64,000 nt of DNA from Litorilinea aerophila (GCF_006569185.2 NZ_VIGC02000013.1:1-64000); one strand, 5' to 3'. Positions 1 to 9,426 are shown, counted from the stretch's first letter. Program-made: numbers and translations. Notes: a model not told the origin generated them from the letters alone.

Positions 1-259
1 GGAACGGCGACGGGTGCGCAGCTACGAGCTGCGCCTACAAGAGAGGGCGCCGGTTTGTGGTAGGGGCGGCTCCCAGCCGCCCGATGGTGCCACACACAGG
101 CACGTGAACGGGTACCGACGGCTGCGCTGTATGTAGGGGCGAATCATGATTCGCCCTACCGCCTACGAAAGAGCGGCCATGTCCCGTAGGGGCGGGCCGC
201 CGTGCCCGCCCGCTTTCGTTCTGCAAATCTGTGGATTGAAACAAAGATGGTGAGAGGCC
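1..259. repeat. Cluster of short intergenic palindromes upstream of cobJ-like gene
   Basis: No convincing gene is seen here. Four inverted repeats follow each other: arms at 16-23/27-34, 64-71/75-82, a near-perfect palindrome at 133-159 (GTAGGGGCGAATC then its complement) and arms at 191-197/204-210. Three of them start with or contain GTAGGGGCG, a motif that recurs near 9493, 10795-10872 and 11098. They look like a REP-type family; a role in mRNA 3' ends is possible but not shown. Confidence 0.6.
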
Positions 260-1105
260 ATGCAACCGACCCCACATTGTAATGAAGGCTGTGAGGAAAG
301 CCGTGAGGAAAGCCGTGCTGAAGGAGTCCTCTTCCTGGTCAGCCTGGGACCCGGGGCCCACGACCAGATGACCCTGGCTGCCCGGGAAGCTGTGCGGCGG
401 GCCCAGGTCATCATAGGCTATCGGGGCTACATCGAACAGATCCGGCCGCAGCTCCAGCCCTGGCAGACGGTGGTGGCCAGCCCCATCGGCCAGGAGCTGG
501 CACGCGCAGAGGAGGCCGTCAACCGGGCGGCCGCAGGGGCCCGGGTGGCCCTGGTCAGCAGTGGGGACGTGGGCATCTACGCCATGGCCGGGCCGGTCTA
601 CGACGTGTTGCGGGCCCGAGACTGGCAGGGGGATGGTCCCCGGGTCGAGGTCTTGCCCGGCGTGAGCGCCATTCAGGCCGCCGCCGCACGGCTGGGCGCA
701 CCCCTCAGCCACGACTTCTGCACCATCAGCCTCAGCGACCTGTTGACCCCCTGGCCGGTGATCCAGCGGCGCATCCAGGCGGCTGCCTGGGGCGATTTCG
801 TCATCGGCTTCTACAACCCCCGCAGCCGGGGCCGAGATTGGCAGCTACGCTGGGCTGTGGATTGCCTGCGCCAGTATCGTTCTCCCCATACGCCGGTGGC
901 CATCGCCCGGCAAGTGACCCGTCCGGATGAGGCGATTCAGGTCACCACCCTGGGCCAGGTCGACGTGGCCCAGGTGGATATGTTCACCCTGGTGCTGGTG
1001 GGCAACAGCCAGAGCTACCTGCTGGCCGGCCATCTGGCCACGCCCCGCGGCTACAGGGACCTGACGGCCGTTGGGAACCTCCCTGGCGATCCAGGCAGCC
1101 GGTGA
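260..1105 (+). CDS. cobJ: Precorrin-3B C17-methyltransferase-like (CobJ/CbiH)
   Basis: The protein (281 aa) is a tetrapyrrole SAM-dependent methyltransferase of the CobJ/CbiH type, which methylates C17 and contracts the corrin ring during cobalamin synthesis. The family begins at about residue 22 with FLVSLGPG, followed by the GYRGYI segment, the [12 protein letters not shown] loop and [10 protein letters not shown], all typical of CobJ. The first 20 residues are a Glu/Ser-rich extension encoded by a short tandem DNA repeat, so the true start could lie a little downstream. It converges on the proline catabolic gene, with 7 bases between the two stops. No other cobalamin gene is in the window, so its operon partners would lie to the left or elsewhere. 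Confidence 0.85.
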   Translation: MQPTPHCNEGCEESREESRAEGVLFLVSLGPGAHDQMTLAAREAVRRAQVIIGYRGYIEQIRPQLQPWQTVVASPIGQELARAEEAVNRAAAGARVALVSSGDVGIYAMAGPVYDVLRARDWQGDGPRVEVLPGVSAIQAAAARLGAPLSHDFCTISLSDLLTPWPVIQRRIQAAAWGDFVIGFYNPRSRGRDWQLRWAVDCLRQYRSPHTPVAIARQVTRPDEAIQVTTLGQVDVAQVDMFTLVLVGNSQSYLLAGHLATPRGYRDLTAVGNLPGDPGSR

Positions 1106-1112
1106 CGGCGCT

Positions 1113-4100
1113 TCAGGTCCGGCGGTACTTCTCCATCACGTTGCCGTAGCGGTGGACCGTCTGGGCGACGGCCTGTTCCCGCAGGTAGTGGCGCAGCTCC
1201 AGGCGGCCGTTGGCCAGCACGGGGCCCTCCACCACGCTGACGCCCGCTTCGTTGAGGGCCTGGCGCAGCGCCGGGGAAAGGGGCCCCAGGGCCCGGCAGC
1301 GGTCGTAGGGCGGGGCCGCGGCCCCCAGCCGGGCGATGAGGCCGGCTTCCTCTTCCACCACCACCTGAATGCCGGCCACCCCATGCAGCCAGTGCCAGGC
1401 TTCCAGGTCCGGCCCCAGGCTGAGGGTGAGCCGTGCGCCCACAGTCGCCGCGGCCAGCACCGCCTGCGCCAGGGCGGCCGGCTCGACCCCGGCTTCCGCC
1501 CGCACCAACACGCCCCGCAGGGGGCGATAGCGGAAGAGGTTCAGCTCGCCCAGGAGCTGGCTGGGATCGTGGGCGCGGCGGAAGTGTTCATCCCACGCCC
1601 AGGCGTAGCTCCCGGCCGCGGCCCGCAGGGTGGCGGCGTGGGGTTCGCCCAGTTGGTTGACCAGGCGCTCCAGCAACGTGGCCACCCCCTCGGCGGGCTC
1701 GGCCTGTTGCCGGGGCAAGGTGACCTGCCGCCAGGTCCCAAACTGCAGCACATAGTTGGGGCCGCCTGTCTTGGCGCCGGGCCCCACGTTGGAGGCCTTC
1801 CAGCCGCCAAAGGGCTGCCGCCGCACGATGGCGCCGGTGATGTGGCGGTTGACGTAGGCGTTGCCCACCTGGATCTGCTCCTTCCAGCGCTCGATCTCCC
1901 GGTCGTCCAGGGTGTGGATGCCGCCGGTGAGGCCAAAGGCCACACCATTGGCCAGCTCGATGGCGTGGTCCAGGTCGTCCGCGCGCATCAGTCCCAGCAC
2001 AGGGCCGAAGCACTCGGTCTGGTGGAAGAAGGAGCCGGGCTGCACCCCCAGCTTGATGCCGGGCGTCCACAGGCGGTGGCCCTGGGGCTCGCGGACCTCT
2101 TCCCCGGCCAGGGGGACAGGGCGAGGCTCCAACAGCCACTCCTCGCCCGGGTCCAGGGTGGTCAGGGCCCGATACAGCTTCTGGCTGGGCGGCTGGGTGA
2201 GGGGGGTGATGACGCTGGCCAGATCCCAGACGGGACCCACCGCCAGGCTGGCCGCGGCATCCCGGAGCTGGCGTCGAAAGACCGGGTCGTCGTAGACCTC
2301 TGTCTCCAGGATGGCCAGGCTGGCCGCGGAGCATTTCTGGCCGTTGTGGCCGAAGGCCGAACGCACCAGGTCCTTGATGGCCTGATCCCGGTCGGCCATG
2401 GCGGTGACGATGAGGGCGTTTTTGCCGCTGGTTTCGGCGAAGAGGCGCAGGTCGGGCCGCCAGCGCTGGAAGAGGCGCGCGGTCTCGATGCTGCCGGTAA
2501 GGATCACGGCCGCGGTGCGGGGATCGGTCACCAGCTTCTGCCCCACCTCGTTGTCGGGGCAGGGCAGAAACTGGAGCGCCTCCTGGGGGATGCCCGCGGC
2601 CCACAGGGCCTGGACGAGCTGCCAGCCCACCAGCACAGCTTCGGGGGCGGGCTTCAGGATCACGCTGTTGCCGGCCATGAGCGCGGCCAGCACGCCGCTG
2701 GCGGGGATGGCCAGGGGGAAGTTCCAGGGAGGCGTCACCACCACCACGCCCAGGGGATCCATGGCACAGTCGGCCACCGCCTCGCCCAGGTCCAGGGCAT
2801 GGGCGTAGTAGCGGGCAAAGTCCATGGCTTCAGAGACCTCGGGGTCGGCCTCGGCGGGGACCTTGGCCCCGTCCAGCATCATGGCGCCGATGAGGTCACC
2901 CCGGCGCCGGCCCAGCTCCTGGGCTGCGGCCAGCAGCAGCTCCTTGCGTTCGGCCACGGGGCGCCGGGCCCAGGTTCGCTGGGCTTCCACCGCAACGGCC
3001 AGGGCCTGGTCCACCAGCCCGGCGTCGGCCAGGGCATGGCGGTAGGCGACCCGGTTCGGGCGAGAGGGGTCCACGCCCACGGCCGTTTCGCCGGTGTGGA
3101 CGAACTCCCCGCCGATCTGGAGGGGGATGGATTCGGGCTCCCGTTCCTGCCAGCGTCGGGCCACAGACTCGATCCAGGCCTGGTTTGGGGGGAGGGACCA
3201 GTCGGTGTCGGGCTCGTTGAAGAAGCCCGGGGGCCGGCCCGGGGCGTCCGCGGTCGGGGAGGCTGCCGTCTCGGTCAGGCGATTCTGGGTGCGGTTGGGG
3301 CTGGTTTTGACCGTCTCCACCGCCTGGCAGGCGGCCAGGAATTGATCCCGCTGCCGGATCCAGGCCGGGCTGCCCGGCTCCATGGCGAAGAGGTCGTGGA
3401 GGAAATTCTCGGGCGCGGTGTTTTCATCCAGGCGGCGGACCAGGTAGGCGATGGCGCTGTGGAAGTCTTCCGCCTTGACCACCGGCGCGTAGAGGAGCAG
3501 GCCGCCGGCGGCATCCCGCACGGCCCGGGCCTGGTGGTTGGCCATTCCCTCCAACATTTCAAACTCCACGAACTCCTCCACGCCCCGCTCGGCCCGCAGG
3601 GTGAGGGCGTAGGCCACGTCAAAGAGGTTGTGGCTGGCCACGCCCAGGCGCACCGCCCGGGCATGTTCGGGCCGACAGCCGTACTCCACCATGCGCTTGA
3701 AATTGGCGTCGGTCTCCAGCTTGGTGGTGTAGGGCGCCTGGGGCCAGCCCCGCAGGGAAGCCTCCACCTGCTCCATGGCCAGGTTGGCGCCCTTGACCAC
3801 CCGGATCTTGATGGGCGCGCCGCCCTGGTCCACCCGCCGGATGGCCCAGGCGGTCATCTCCTGTTGCAGGCCAAAGGAGTCGGGGATGTAGGCCTGGAGG
3901 ACGATGCCGGCGGAGAGCTGCTGAAATTCGGGTTCCTCCAGCGCCTCCCGGAAGGCATCCAGGGTCAGGTGGAGGTCCCGGTACTCTTCCATGTCCAGGT
4001 TGACGAACTTGGGGGTCACCCGGCCGTCCGGGTGGCGATAGTGGTGGGCCAGGGCCTGGCGGTAGAGGCGGCGCAGCCGTTCCTTGATCTGCTCCACCGT

Positions 4101-4721
4101 CCGCCGGTAGCCCACCAGGTTGATCTGGCTGAAGATGGATGAGACTTTGACCGAAATGTATTCCACGTCCGGGCGGGCCAGGAGCGCCAGGTAGGCCTGC
4201 ATGCGCCGTTCTGCCTCCCCTTCGCCCAGGATGGCCTCGCCCAGTTGGTTGAGGTTGAGGCGCACGCCGTCCCGGCGCCGTTTCTCCAGGTATTTGCGCA
4301 GGTCCCCTTCCTCTGCGGGCAGGATGACGGTACGGGTCTCCTGGCGCAGGCGGGCGATGATGGGGGGAACCACCAGGTTGGGCAGGTAGTGGCCCATCAC
4401 CGCGCCCAGGGTCAGCGCGGTCCGCTCCCACCAGTCCATGTAGCCGGGTGGGCCGTACTCCTCCAGGAGGTGGCTGATCTGGTCGGCGATGCGGGCCGGC
4501 CGGTGGCTGCGGAAGGCCTGGTCCACCAGGGCGATGGTCAGCTCCTTGCCCTGGGGGTCGGCCATCATGCGGGCCAGCCGTTCGGCCTGCTCCTTCTCGG
4601 CGTGGGTCTGCTGGGCCCGGGCCTGGATGAGGAGCTCTTCGGCCAGGGAGACGGCCCGCTGGGGCAGGTCTGCGGGGATGGATGTGGGCGGCACAGGCGG
4701 CTTCTGGCTGGAGGTAGACAT
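1113..4721 (-). CDS. putA: Bifunctional proline dehydrogenase / L-glutamate-gamma-semialdehyde dehydrogenase
   Basis: This 1202-aa fusion oxidises proline to P5C and then glutamate-semialdehyde to glutamate. The N-terminal half (about 60-480) is the FAD-dependent proline dehydrogenase barrel, with EMLEGMANHQARAV and the YLVRRLDENTAPENF substrate-binding helix. The C-terminal aldehyde dehydrogenase (about 520-1030) shows PWNFPLAIP, GNSVILKPAPEA and the catalytic cysteine in HNGQKCSAAS. A further stretch of about 170 aa follows the dehydrogenase fold. There is no DNA-binding N-terminus, so it should not autoregulate as enterobacterial PutA does. The start is backed by AAAGGAG eight bases upstream. 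A large open frame on the opposite strand is only its shadow. Confidence 0.95.
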   Translation of the reverse strand: MSTSSQKPPVPPTSIPADLPQRAVSLAEELLIQARAQQTHAEKEQAERLARMMADPQGKELTIALVDQAFRSHRPARIADQISHLLEEYGPPGYMDWWERTALTLGAVMGHYLPNLVVPPIIARLRQETRTVILPAEEGDLRKYLEKRRRDGVRLNLNQLGEAILGEGEAERRMQAYLALLARPDVEYISVKVSSIFSQINLVGYRRTVEQIKERLRRLYRQALAHHYRHPDGRVTPKFVNLDMEEYRDLHLTLDAFREALEEPEFQQLSAGIVLQAYIPDSFGLQQEMTAWAIRRVDQGGAPIKIRVVKGANLAMEQVEASLRGWPQAPYTTKLETDANFKRMVEYGCRPEHARAVRLGVASHNLFDVAYALTLRAERGVEEFVEFEMLEGMANHQARAVRDAAGGLLLYAPVVKAEDFHSAIAYLVRRLDENTAPENFLHDLFAMEPGSPAWIRQRDQFLAACQAVETVKTSPNRTQNRLTETAASPTADAPGRPPGFFNEPDTDWSLPPNQAWIESVARRWQEREPESIPLQIGGEFVHTGETAVGVDPSRPNRVAYRHALADAGLVDQALAVAVEAQRTWARRPVAERKELLLAAAQELGRRRGDLIGAMMLDGAKVPAEADPEVSEAMDFARYYAHALDLGEAVADCAMDPLGVVVVTPPWNFPLAIPASGVLAALMAGNSVILKPAPEAVLVGWQLVQALWAAGIPQEALQFLPCPDNEVGQKLVTDPRTAAVILTGSIETARLFQRWRPDLRLFAETSGKNALIVTAMADRDQAIKDLVRSAFGHNGQKCSAASLAILETEVYDDPVFRRQLRDAAASLAVGPVWDLASVITPLTQPPSQKLYRALTTLDPGEEWLLEPRPVPLAGEEVREPQGHRLWTPGIKLGVQPGSFFHQTECFGPVLGLMRADDLDHAIELANGVAFGLTGGIHTLDDREIERWKEQIQVGNAYVNRHITGAIVRRQPFGGWKASNVGPGAKTGGPNYVLQFGTWRQVTLPRQQAEPAEGVATLLERLVNQLGEPHAATLRAAAGSYAWAWDEHFRRAHDPSQLLGELNLFRYRPLRGVLVRAEAGVEPAALAQAVLAAATVGARLTLSLGPDLEAWHWLHGVAGIQVVVEEEAGLIARLGAAAPPYDRCRALGPLSPALRQALNEAGVSVVEGPVLANGRLELRHYLREQAVAQTVHRYGNVMEKYRRT

Positions 4722-4959
4722 GGTCGTCGCTCCTTTCTCTCACGTCCACCGCGTCACGTCAACCGCGCCGTGGAAGCGACCAAGGCTTCTCCTGATATTG
4801 TAGCACAGTCTGCCAGCCCTTCAGTGGTATAGGGCACGAATGGGCGCGTCGGGCATTGGGGCGGATGTCCCCCTCTGCCATGGGACTTTGGTCCCTGCGC
4901 TGCAGGGGATTTCTGGGCTACACTGGCAGGGTGGGAATTGGGAGCCACAGCTTACACGG

Positions 4960-4981
4960 ACAGGGCTGTAGAAAGCCCTGT
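4960..4981. repeat. Perfect 8-bp stem-loop in the putA/radical SAM intergenic region
   Basis: Arms ACAGGGCT and AGCCCTGT enclose a six-base loop. It lies between divergent genes, so it is not a terminator for either; no T tract follows on either strand. Confidence 0.5.
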
Positions 4982-5073
4982 TTCTCTGTGCCATCTTTGG
5001 CTCTACTGCAAAAAGGTCAAATGAGGACGCTGCCCCACGCAGATAAACGCTGATTAGAACAATTCTCTCCTGC

Positions 5074-5139
5074 GTTTCTTTGCGGCTTTGCGCCCTCTGC
5101 GCCTTTGCGTTGAAAAATGCCCTTTTTGCAGGGGAGTCA
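5074..5139. repeat. cctttgcg-rich dispersed repeat, copy A
   Basis: A run of ctttgcg/cctttgcg units leads into a conserved tail (aaaaatgccctttttgcagg and a few more bases). The same arrangement recurs at 61937-62000, also just upstream of a plus-strand gene. Function unknown. Confidence 0.6.
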
Positions 5140-5197
5140 TCTGTGTGATTTGTGGATCAAAATGAACGTGTAGAGACGCAATGGAGGGGGAGATCCC

Positions 5198-6328
5198 ATG
5201 GAATCTGGTCATCCACGCCTGTCTGCGGTCTTTGCCGGGCAGGGCCATCGTTTTGTCTATGAGCAGGCACCCCTGTTGGTCTACTGGGAGGCCACCCAAT
5301 CCTGTGCCCTGGCCTGCATCCACTGCCGGGCTGAAGCGGTGCCCCGGCGCAATCCGCTGGAGCTGACCACGGCTGAGGCCCAAGGGCTGCTGCGCCAGAT
5401 CGCGGCGTTTGGCGGGCCAAGGCGACCCCACCTGGTGATCACCGGCGGCGACCCCCTGCGTCGCCCCGATCTCTTCCCCCTGATCGATTACGGCCACAGC
5501 CTGGGCCTCTCCATTTCCGTGACGCCCGCCGGCACCCAGGAGCTGACGCCCCAGGTGATCCGGAAGCTGAAGGCAGCCCGGGTGGAGAGTGTGGCCCTGA
5601 GCCTGGACGGCTCCACCGCGGAGCGGCACGATGCCTTCCGGGGGGTGGCCGGCTCTTTCCGCTGGACCCTGGCCGGAGCCCGTGCCGTGGTGGAGGCCGG
5701 CATCCCACTGCAGATCAACACCATGGTCACCGCCCAGACCCTGGACGACATCCCCCGCATCCATGAGTTGCTCCAGGATGTGGGCATTACCCGCTGGGCG
5801 CTTTTCTTCCTGATCGCCACGGGGCGAGGCGCCGGGCTGGCCGAGGTGACGCCGGCGGAAGGTGAGCGGCTGCTGGTCTGGCTGAGCCAGCTGGCCCGGG
5901 ATCCCCAGACAAAGTTCGTGATCAAGACCACCGAGGCCCACCACTACCGGCGCATTGTCGTTCAGCAGATGGCCCGCCGGCTGCCTCCAGAAGCGATCCT
6001 GGCCTCTCCGGCTGGCCGCGCCTTCGGCATTCGCGACGGCAACGGCATTGTCTTTGTCTCCCATGTGGGACAGGTCTTTCCCAGCGGCTTCCTCCCCCTG
6101 GCGGCTGGGAATGTGCGCCGCCACCCCCTGGCCTCCATCTACCGGGAGAGCCCCCTTTTCCAGGCCCTGCGGGACGCCGACCGACTCAAGGGCAAGTGTG
6201 GGATCTGTCCCTTCCGGGCTCTCTGCGGCGGCTCTCGGGCCCGGGCCTACGCAGCCACCGGCGACCCGTTGGAGAGCGATCCCCTCTGCCCCTATCAGCC
6301 GCGCGCTGGGGATGTCCCTCTGGCGTAG
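5198..6328 (+). CDS. Radical SAM/SPASM domain protein
   Basis: This 376-aa protein has the radical SAM cluster motif C36-x3-C40-x2-C43 (CALACIHC) early in the chain and a C-terminal SPASM-type cysteine set (CGICPFRALCGGSRARA ... DPLCPY) that should hold one auxiliary cluster. It resembles haem-modification (AhbD-like) and peptide-modification radical SAM proteins, especially a widespread subfamily of unassigned function. No precursor peptide is visible next to it. The ATG at 5198 follows GGAGGGGGAGAT. It converges on the lipoprotein gene with a 26-base gap. Substrate unknown. Confidence 0.85.
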   Translation: MESGHPRLSAVFAGQGHRFVYEQAPLLVYWEATQSCALACIHCRAEAVPRRNPLELTTAEAQGLLRQIAAFGGPRRPHLVITGGDPLRRPDLFPLIDYGHSLGLSISVTPAGTQELTPQVIRKLKAARVESVALSLDGSTAERHDAFRGVAGSFRWTLAGARAVVEAGIPLQINTMVTAQTLDDIPRIHELLQDVGITRWALFFLIATGRGAGLAEVTPAEGERLLVWLSQLARDPQTKFVIKTTEAHHYRRIVVQQMARRLPPEAILASPAGRAFGIRDGNGIVFVSHVGQVFPSGFLPLAAGNVRRHPLASIYRESPLFQALRDADRLKGKCGICPFRALCGGSRARAYAATGDPLESDPLCPYQPRAGDVPLA

Positions 6329-6354
6329 GTGCCTCTACTGGTGTGATGCCTCCC

Positions 6355-6885
6355 TCACGGAGGGGGCAGGGGCTCCAGCAGGCGGACATCGACCGTGGTT
6401 TCGGTGCCCTCCACGGGCATGCCATCCTGGCGTACCGGGCCCAGCACGATGCGGCGGGGGAAGGGCGGGGTATCGGACAGCTGCACCCGGACGAAGAGGC
6501 GGTTCGCATAGCGCATCTGCTCCCGGACCGTGGCGAAGAGGCCCGGCACGGTGAAGGGCGCCGCCTGCGCGGTCTCCACCGGCTGAGGTGGCCCCCAGCC
6601 CTGGCCATCCTGGCCGTACTGCAGGGTGCCGGAGACAATTTCACCGTCCCGTACCCACACCTCGTGGCGTCGACGCTCCTGAGGCCGCTGGACTTCCACT
6701 ACCACATGGTAGCTGGCCAAGGGCGCGGCCTGCCAGGCGGCTTCTGCCTGGGCCAGTTCGTCTTCTGATGCCCCGGCCAGGCCGCAGGCAGCGAGAACCA
6801 GCCCCGCAAGGGCCGTGACCAGCAGGGCGGCCAGGTGCGCCCGAGCAGAGAAGACGGCGTTGGATCGATGGCGTGTGCGGTTCAT
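6355..6885 (-). CDS. Small lipoprotein of unknown function (DUF6174-like), last gene of metal operon
   Basis: A 176-aa protein with an N-terminal signal sequence ending in a lipobox (VLAACG), so it is probably a membrane-anchored lipoprotein. The mature part begins with an acidic helix followed by ASYHVVVEVQRPQERRRHEVWVRDGEIV, a beta-rich pattern seen in small DUF6174-type lipoproteins. Its ATG overlaps the stop of the P1B ATPase gene (ATGA at 6882-6885), which implies translational coupling and membership in the metal-resistance operon. A metal-chaperone or sensor role is only a guess, as no Cys/His cluster is visible in the mature chain. Confidence 0.7.
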   Translation of the reverse strand: MNRTRHRSNAVFSARAHLAALLVTALAGLVLAACGLAGASEDELAQAEAAWQAAPLASYHVVVEVQRPQERRRHEVWVRDGEIVSGTLQYGQDGQGWGPPQPVETAQAAPFTVPGLFATVREQMRYANRLFVRVQLSDTPPFPRRIVLGPVRQDGMPVEGTETTVDVRLLEPLPPP

Positions 6886-8978
6886 GATTCCTCCCGGGCT
6901 CGCAAGAGTCGTGATGAGTTGGCCAGGATGCCCAGGTCCGGCAGGGACTGGGCCGCCGCGGCCAGGGCGGGGGGCAGGAAGCCCAGGGCGGCCAGGCTCA
7001 AGCCCACCAGGTTGTACAGCGCGGTGAAGCCGAAATTCATCTTCACCACCCCCACCGCCCGGCGGGCCAGGCGAAACACCGCCGGGACCAGCCGCCAGTC
7101 GTCCCGCATCAGGACCACGTGGGCCGCCTCCATGGCGATGTCCGTGCCGGCCGCGCCCATGGCGATGCCCACGTCCGCCTGGGCCAGGGCGGGCGCGTCG
7201 TTGACCCCGTCGCCCACCATGACCACCGTGTGGCCCTGGGCCTGGTACTCCTTGACCACGGCCACTTTATCTTCAGGCAAAAGTTCGGCCTGATAGGTCA
7301 GGCCCAACGTCTCTGCCAGGGCGGCGGCGCTGAACCGGTTGTCCCCGGTCAACAGCCGAATTTCCCGCAGCCCCAGCCCACGCAGGCGCTCTATCGCCTC
7401 GGCTACCTCGGGCCGAGGCGTATCGGACGCGGCCAGGATCCCGATGGGCCGGCCGTCCTCGGCCACGTAGAGGAGGGTCTTGCCCTGGGTTTCCAGGGCG
7501 GCAGCGCCATCAGCCGGGGCCGCCACGAAACGGCGGCTGCCCACCTGGATCTGGTGGCCGTTCACCCGGGCCTGGATACCCAGGCCGGGCATGGCGGCAA
7601 AATCCTGGGCTGGATAGGCCGGAACGCCCCACGCCTGGGCCGCCTGGCGCACCGCCTCGGCCAGGGGGTGTTCCGAATCCCGTTCTGCCGCAGCCGCCAG
7701 GGCCAAAACCTCGGCGGCAGGGCGGCCATCCAGGGGAATGACATCGGTGAGCTGGGGGCGGCCCAGGGTCAGGGTACCGGTCTTGTCGATGAGGAGCACA
7801 TCGGCCCGGGCCAGCAGCTCCAGGTACTTACCTCCCTTGATGAGGATGCCCCGACGCGCGCCGGCGCCGATGGCCGCCAGCATGGCGATGGGCGTGGCCA
7901 GGGCAAAGGAGCAGGAACAGGCCACCACCAGCACCGCCGCCGTGGCCAGGGGGTCCCGCCGCAGGAGCCAGGTGAGCAGGGCGATGAGGGCCACCACCGG
8001 CAGGAAATAGCCGGAAAAACGGTCTGCCAGGCGTTGGACATCGGCCCGGTTGGCTTCTGCCTCCTCCACCAGGCGGATGACCCGGCCGAAGGTAGTGTCC
8101 GGGCCCACCCGGGTGGTGCGGATGCGCAGCCGGCCCAGCTCCACCAGGGTGGCCGCGAAGACCGGCGTCCCCGGCCCAGCCTCCACGGGCATGGCCTCGC
8201 CGGTGATGGTGGCCTGGTTGACCGTGGCCTGGCCGTCGATCACCTCCCCATCCACCGGGATCTGTTCCCCCGGGCGGACGACCACCACGTCACCCACCTG
8301 GACCTCCTCCGCGGGCACCTCCTGGAGGGCGCCGTTTCGTTCCACCCGGGCCCGCCGGGGCGCCAGGGCGGTCAGCTCCCGCACGGCCCGCCGGGCCCGC
8401 TCCGCGGTGAAGCGTTCCACCCCGTCGCCGACGCGCATGAAGAAGACCACGATGGCGGCAGTGACCCACTCGCCCACCAGCAGCGCGGCCACCACGCCCA
8501 CGCTCATGAGGGTGTGGGAGATGACCTGGCCCCGCCAGGCGGCCCGCAGCACGTTGCGCAGCACCGGATACCAGCCCACCAGCACCAGGGCCACGCCCAG
8601 GGTGAAGGGCACCCGTTCGGTGACCGCATCCAGCAGGCCCAGCCATTCGCCGGCCACCACCACCAGCAGCACGGCGCCGAAGACCAGGCCGGTGTAGAAG
8701 AGCACGGCCCGGGGCAGCCCGGCAGCCGGCTTTTCCGTGGCCGAAGTCCCCGCCCCCTCCGGTCCCGCCGGGACGCGATAGCCGGCCCGGGCCACGGCCT
8801 GGCGGATGGCGGCCAGATCCACCTGCTCCGGATCCAGCTCGACCACGGCCTTTTCGGCCGCCAGCAGGACTTCCACCTCCTGGACGCCAGGCAGGGCGGT
8901 CAGGGCCCGCTGCACGTGTTGACAACATTCGTGGCAGTCCATGCCCTGGATGGGCACTTCCAGCCGCTGGGCCTTCAT
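6882..8978 (-). CDS. Heavy-metal P1B-type ATPase with N-terminal HMA domain and CSC motif
   Basis: This 698-aa ATPase should export a divalent soft metal (Cd/Zn/Pb type). Residues 1-70 form an HMA domain with GMDCHEC. Next come transmembrane helices, the TGEAMPVE actuator motif, the membrane metal site, DKTGTLT (phosphorylated Asp), SEHPLAEA and GDGVNDAPALAQADVGIAMG. The intramembrane motif, near residue 350, reads ACSCSFALATP, so the usual CPC/CPx proline is Ser. The frame stays open upstream to 9371, but the ATG at 8978 is preceded by GGAGGTGGAAAA and overlaps the repressor stop (ATGA), so this start is preferred. It is co-transcribed with the CmtR-like repressor. Confidence 0.92.
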   Translation of the reverse strand: MKAQRLEVPIQGMDCHECCQHVQRALTALPGVQEVEVLLAAEKAVVELDPEQVDLAAIRQAVARAGYRVPAGPEGAGTSATEKPAAGLPRAVLFYTGLVFGAVLLVVVAGEWLGLLDAVTERVPFTLGVALVLVGWYPVLRNVLRAAWRGQVISHTLMSVGVVAALLVGEWVTAAIVVFFMRVGDGVERFTAERARRAVRELTALAPRRARVERNGALQEVPAEEVQVGDVVVVRPGEQIPVDGEVIDGQATVNQATITGEAMPVEAGPGTPVFAATLVELGRLRIRTTRVGPDTTFGRVIRLVEEAEANRADVQRLADRFSGYFLPVVALIALLTWLLRRDPLATAAVLVVACSCSFALATPIAMLAAIGAGARRGILIKGGKYLELLARADVLLIDKTGTLTLGRPQLTDVIPLDGRPAAEVLALAAAAERDSEHPLAEAVRQAAQAWGVPAYPAQDFAAMPGLGIQARVNGHQIQVGSRRFVAAPADGAAALETQGKTLLYVAEDGRPIGILAASDTPRPEVAEAIERLRGLGLREIRLLTGDNRFSAAALAETLGLTYQAELLPEDKVAVVKEYQAQGHTVVMVGDGVNDAPALAQADVGIAMGAAGTDIAMEAAHVVLMRDDWRLVPAVFRLARRAVGVVKMNFGFTALYNLVGLSLAALGFLPPALAAAAQSLPDLGILANSSRLLRAREES

Positions 8979-9364
8979 TTTTCCACCTCCTGAACGGACG
9001 CTGTCACGCCCGACGTTGCGGGCGCTGGCGTCTCGACCTGGTACCGGGTGCACTCGTAGACGCCCCGGGCCACGTCGGCCAGCAGCTCTTCGGCCAGGCG
9101 CAGGAACTGCTCCACCCGGTCGTCGCTCAGCTGGTAGTGGACGTAGCGTCCCTGGGGCTGCCCGATGACTAGGCCGCAGTCCCGCAGGCAGCTCAGGTGG
9201 TTGGAGACGTTGGACTGGCTGAGGCCGGTCTCCTCCACGATTTGGGAGACGGTGCGGGGGCCGGCGCGCAGGGCCTCCAGAATGGAGAGGCGGGAAGGGT
9301 CGGCAAAGCCCCGGAAGAGTTTGGCCTTGAGGGCGGTGGCCTGGGGCGTCGGGTAAATCAGCAT
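8975..9364 (-). CDS. CmtR-like ArsR/SmtB family metal-sensing repressor
   Basis: A 129-aa winged-helix repressor. The recognition region SNVSNHLSCLRDCGLV closely matches, from memory, mycobacterial CmtR, in which the two cysteines of the SCLRxC helix plus a C-terminal cysteine bind Cd(II)/Pb(II). Here the third candidate is the Cys in GVYECTRY. That suggests a Cd/Pb sensor rather than a Zn or As one. It is the first gene of the operon; its ATG follows GGAGGTGACCC. The promoter immediately upstream has an inverted repeat inside the spacer, fitting autorepression relieved by metal. Confidence 0.88.
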   Translation of the reverse strand: MLIYPTPQATALKAKLFRGFADPSRLSILEALRAGPRTVSQIVEETGLSQSNVSNHLSCLRDCGLVIGQPQGRYVHYQLSDDRVEQFLRLAEELLADVARGVYECTRYQVETPAPATSGVTASVQEVEK

Positions 9365-9396
9365 GGGTCACCTCCTTGATGATTCATGGATAACCC

Positions 9397-9426
9397 ATTA
9401 TATCATGATGTGATGATATATAACAA
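9397..9426 (-). promoter_or_regulatory. Promoter and operator of the metal-resistance operon
   Basis: On the minus strand a -35 TTGTTA (9421-9426) and a perfect -10 TATAAT (9397-9402) are 18 bases apart. Most of the spacer is an inverted repeat with identical 8-bp arms TATATCAT / ATGATATA at 9399-9406 and 9413-9420, separated by six bases. An operator buried between -35 and -10 is the classic placement for ArsR/SmtB repressors. The repressor ATG is about 33 bases downstream of the -10. Confidence 0.8.

Larger units (their letters stand above)
4722..5197. other. Divergent intergenic region between putA and radical SAM gene
   Basis: No gene is seen in these 476 bases. They hold a TACAAT-like -10 for putA on the minus strand (+ strand 4797-4802, no clear -35), a small hairpin at 4893-4907, a perfect 8-bp stem at 4960-4967/4974-4981, and the cctttgcg-rich repeat described separately at 5074-5139. 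Confidence 0.5.

Noticed and set aside
1071-4142. 1023-aa open frame on the plus strand opposite putA
   Set aside because: It is a GC-rich antisense shadow with biased Gly/His/Gln composition and no family features. Other long antisense frames (18125, 22021, 36516, 42868, 48035, 52882, 59170) were dismissed for the same reason.
8979-9371. N-terminal extension of the P1B ATPase to an 829-aa protein
   Set aside because: The extra sequence is an out-of-frame reading of the repressor gene; ATG 8978 has a strong ribosome site and a family-like start.
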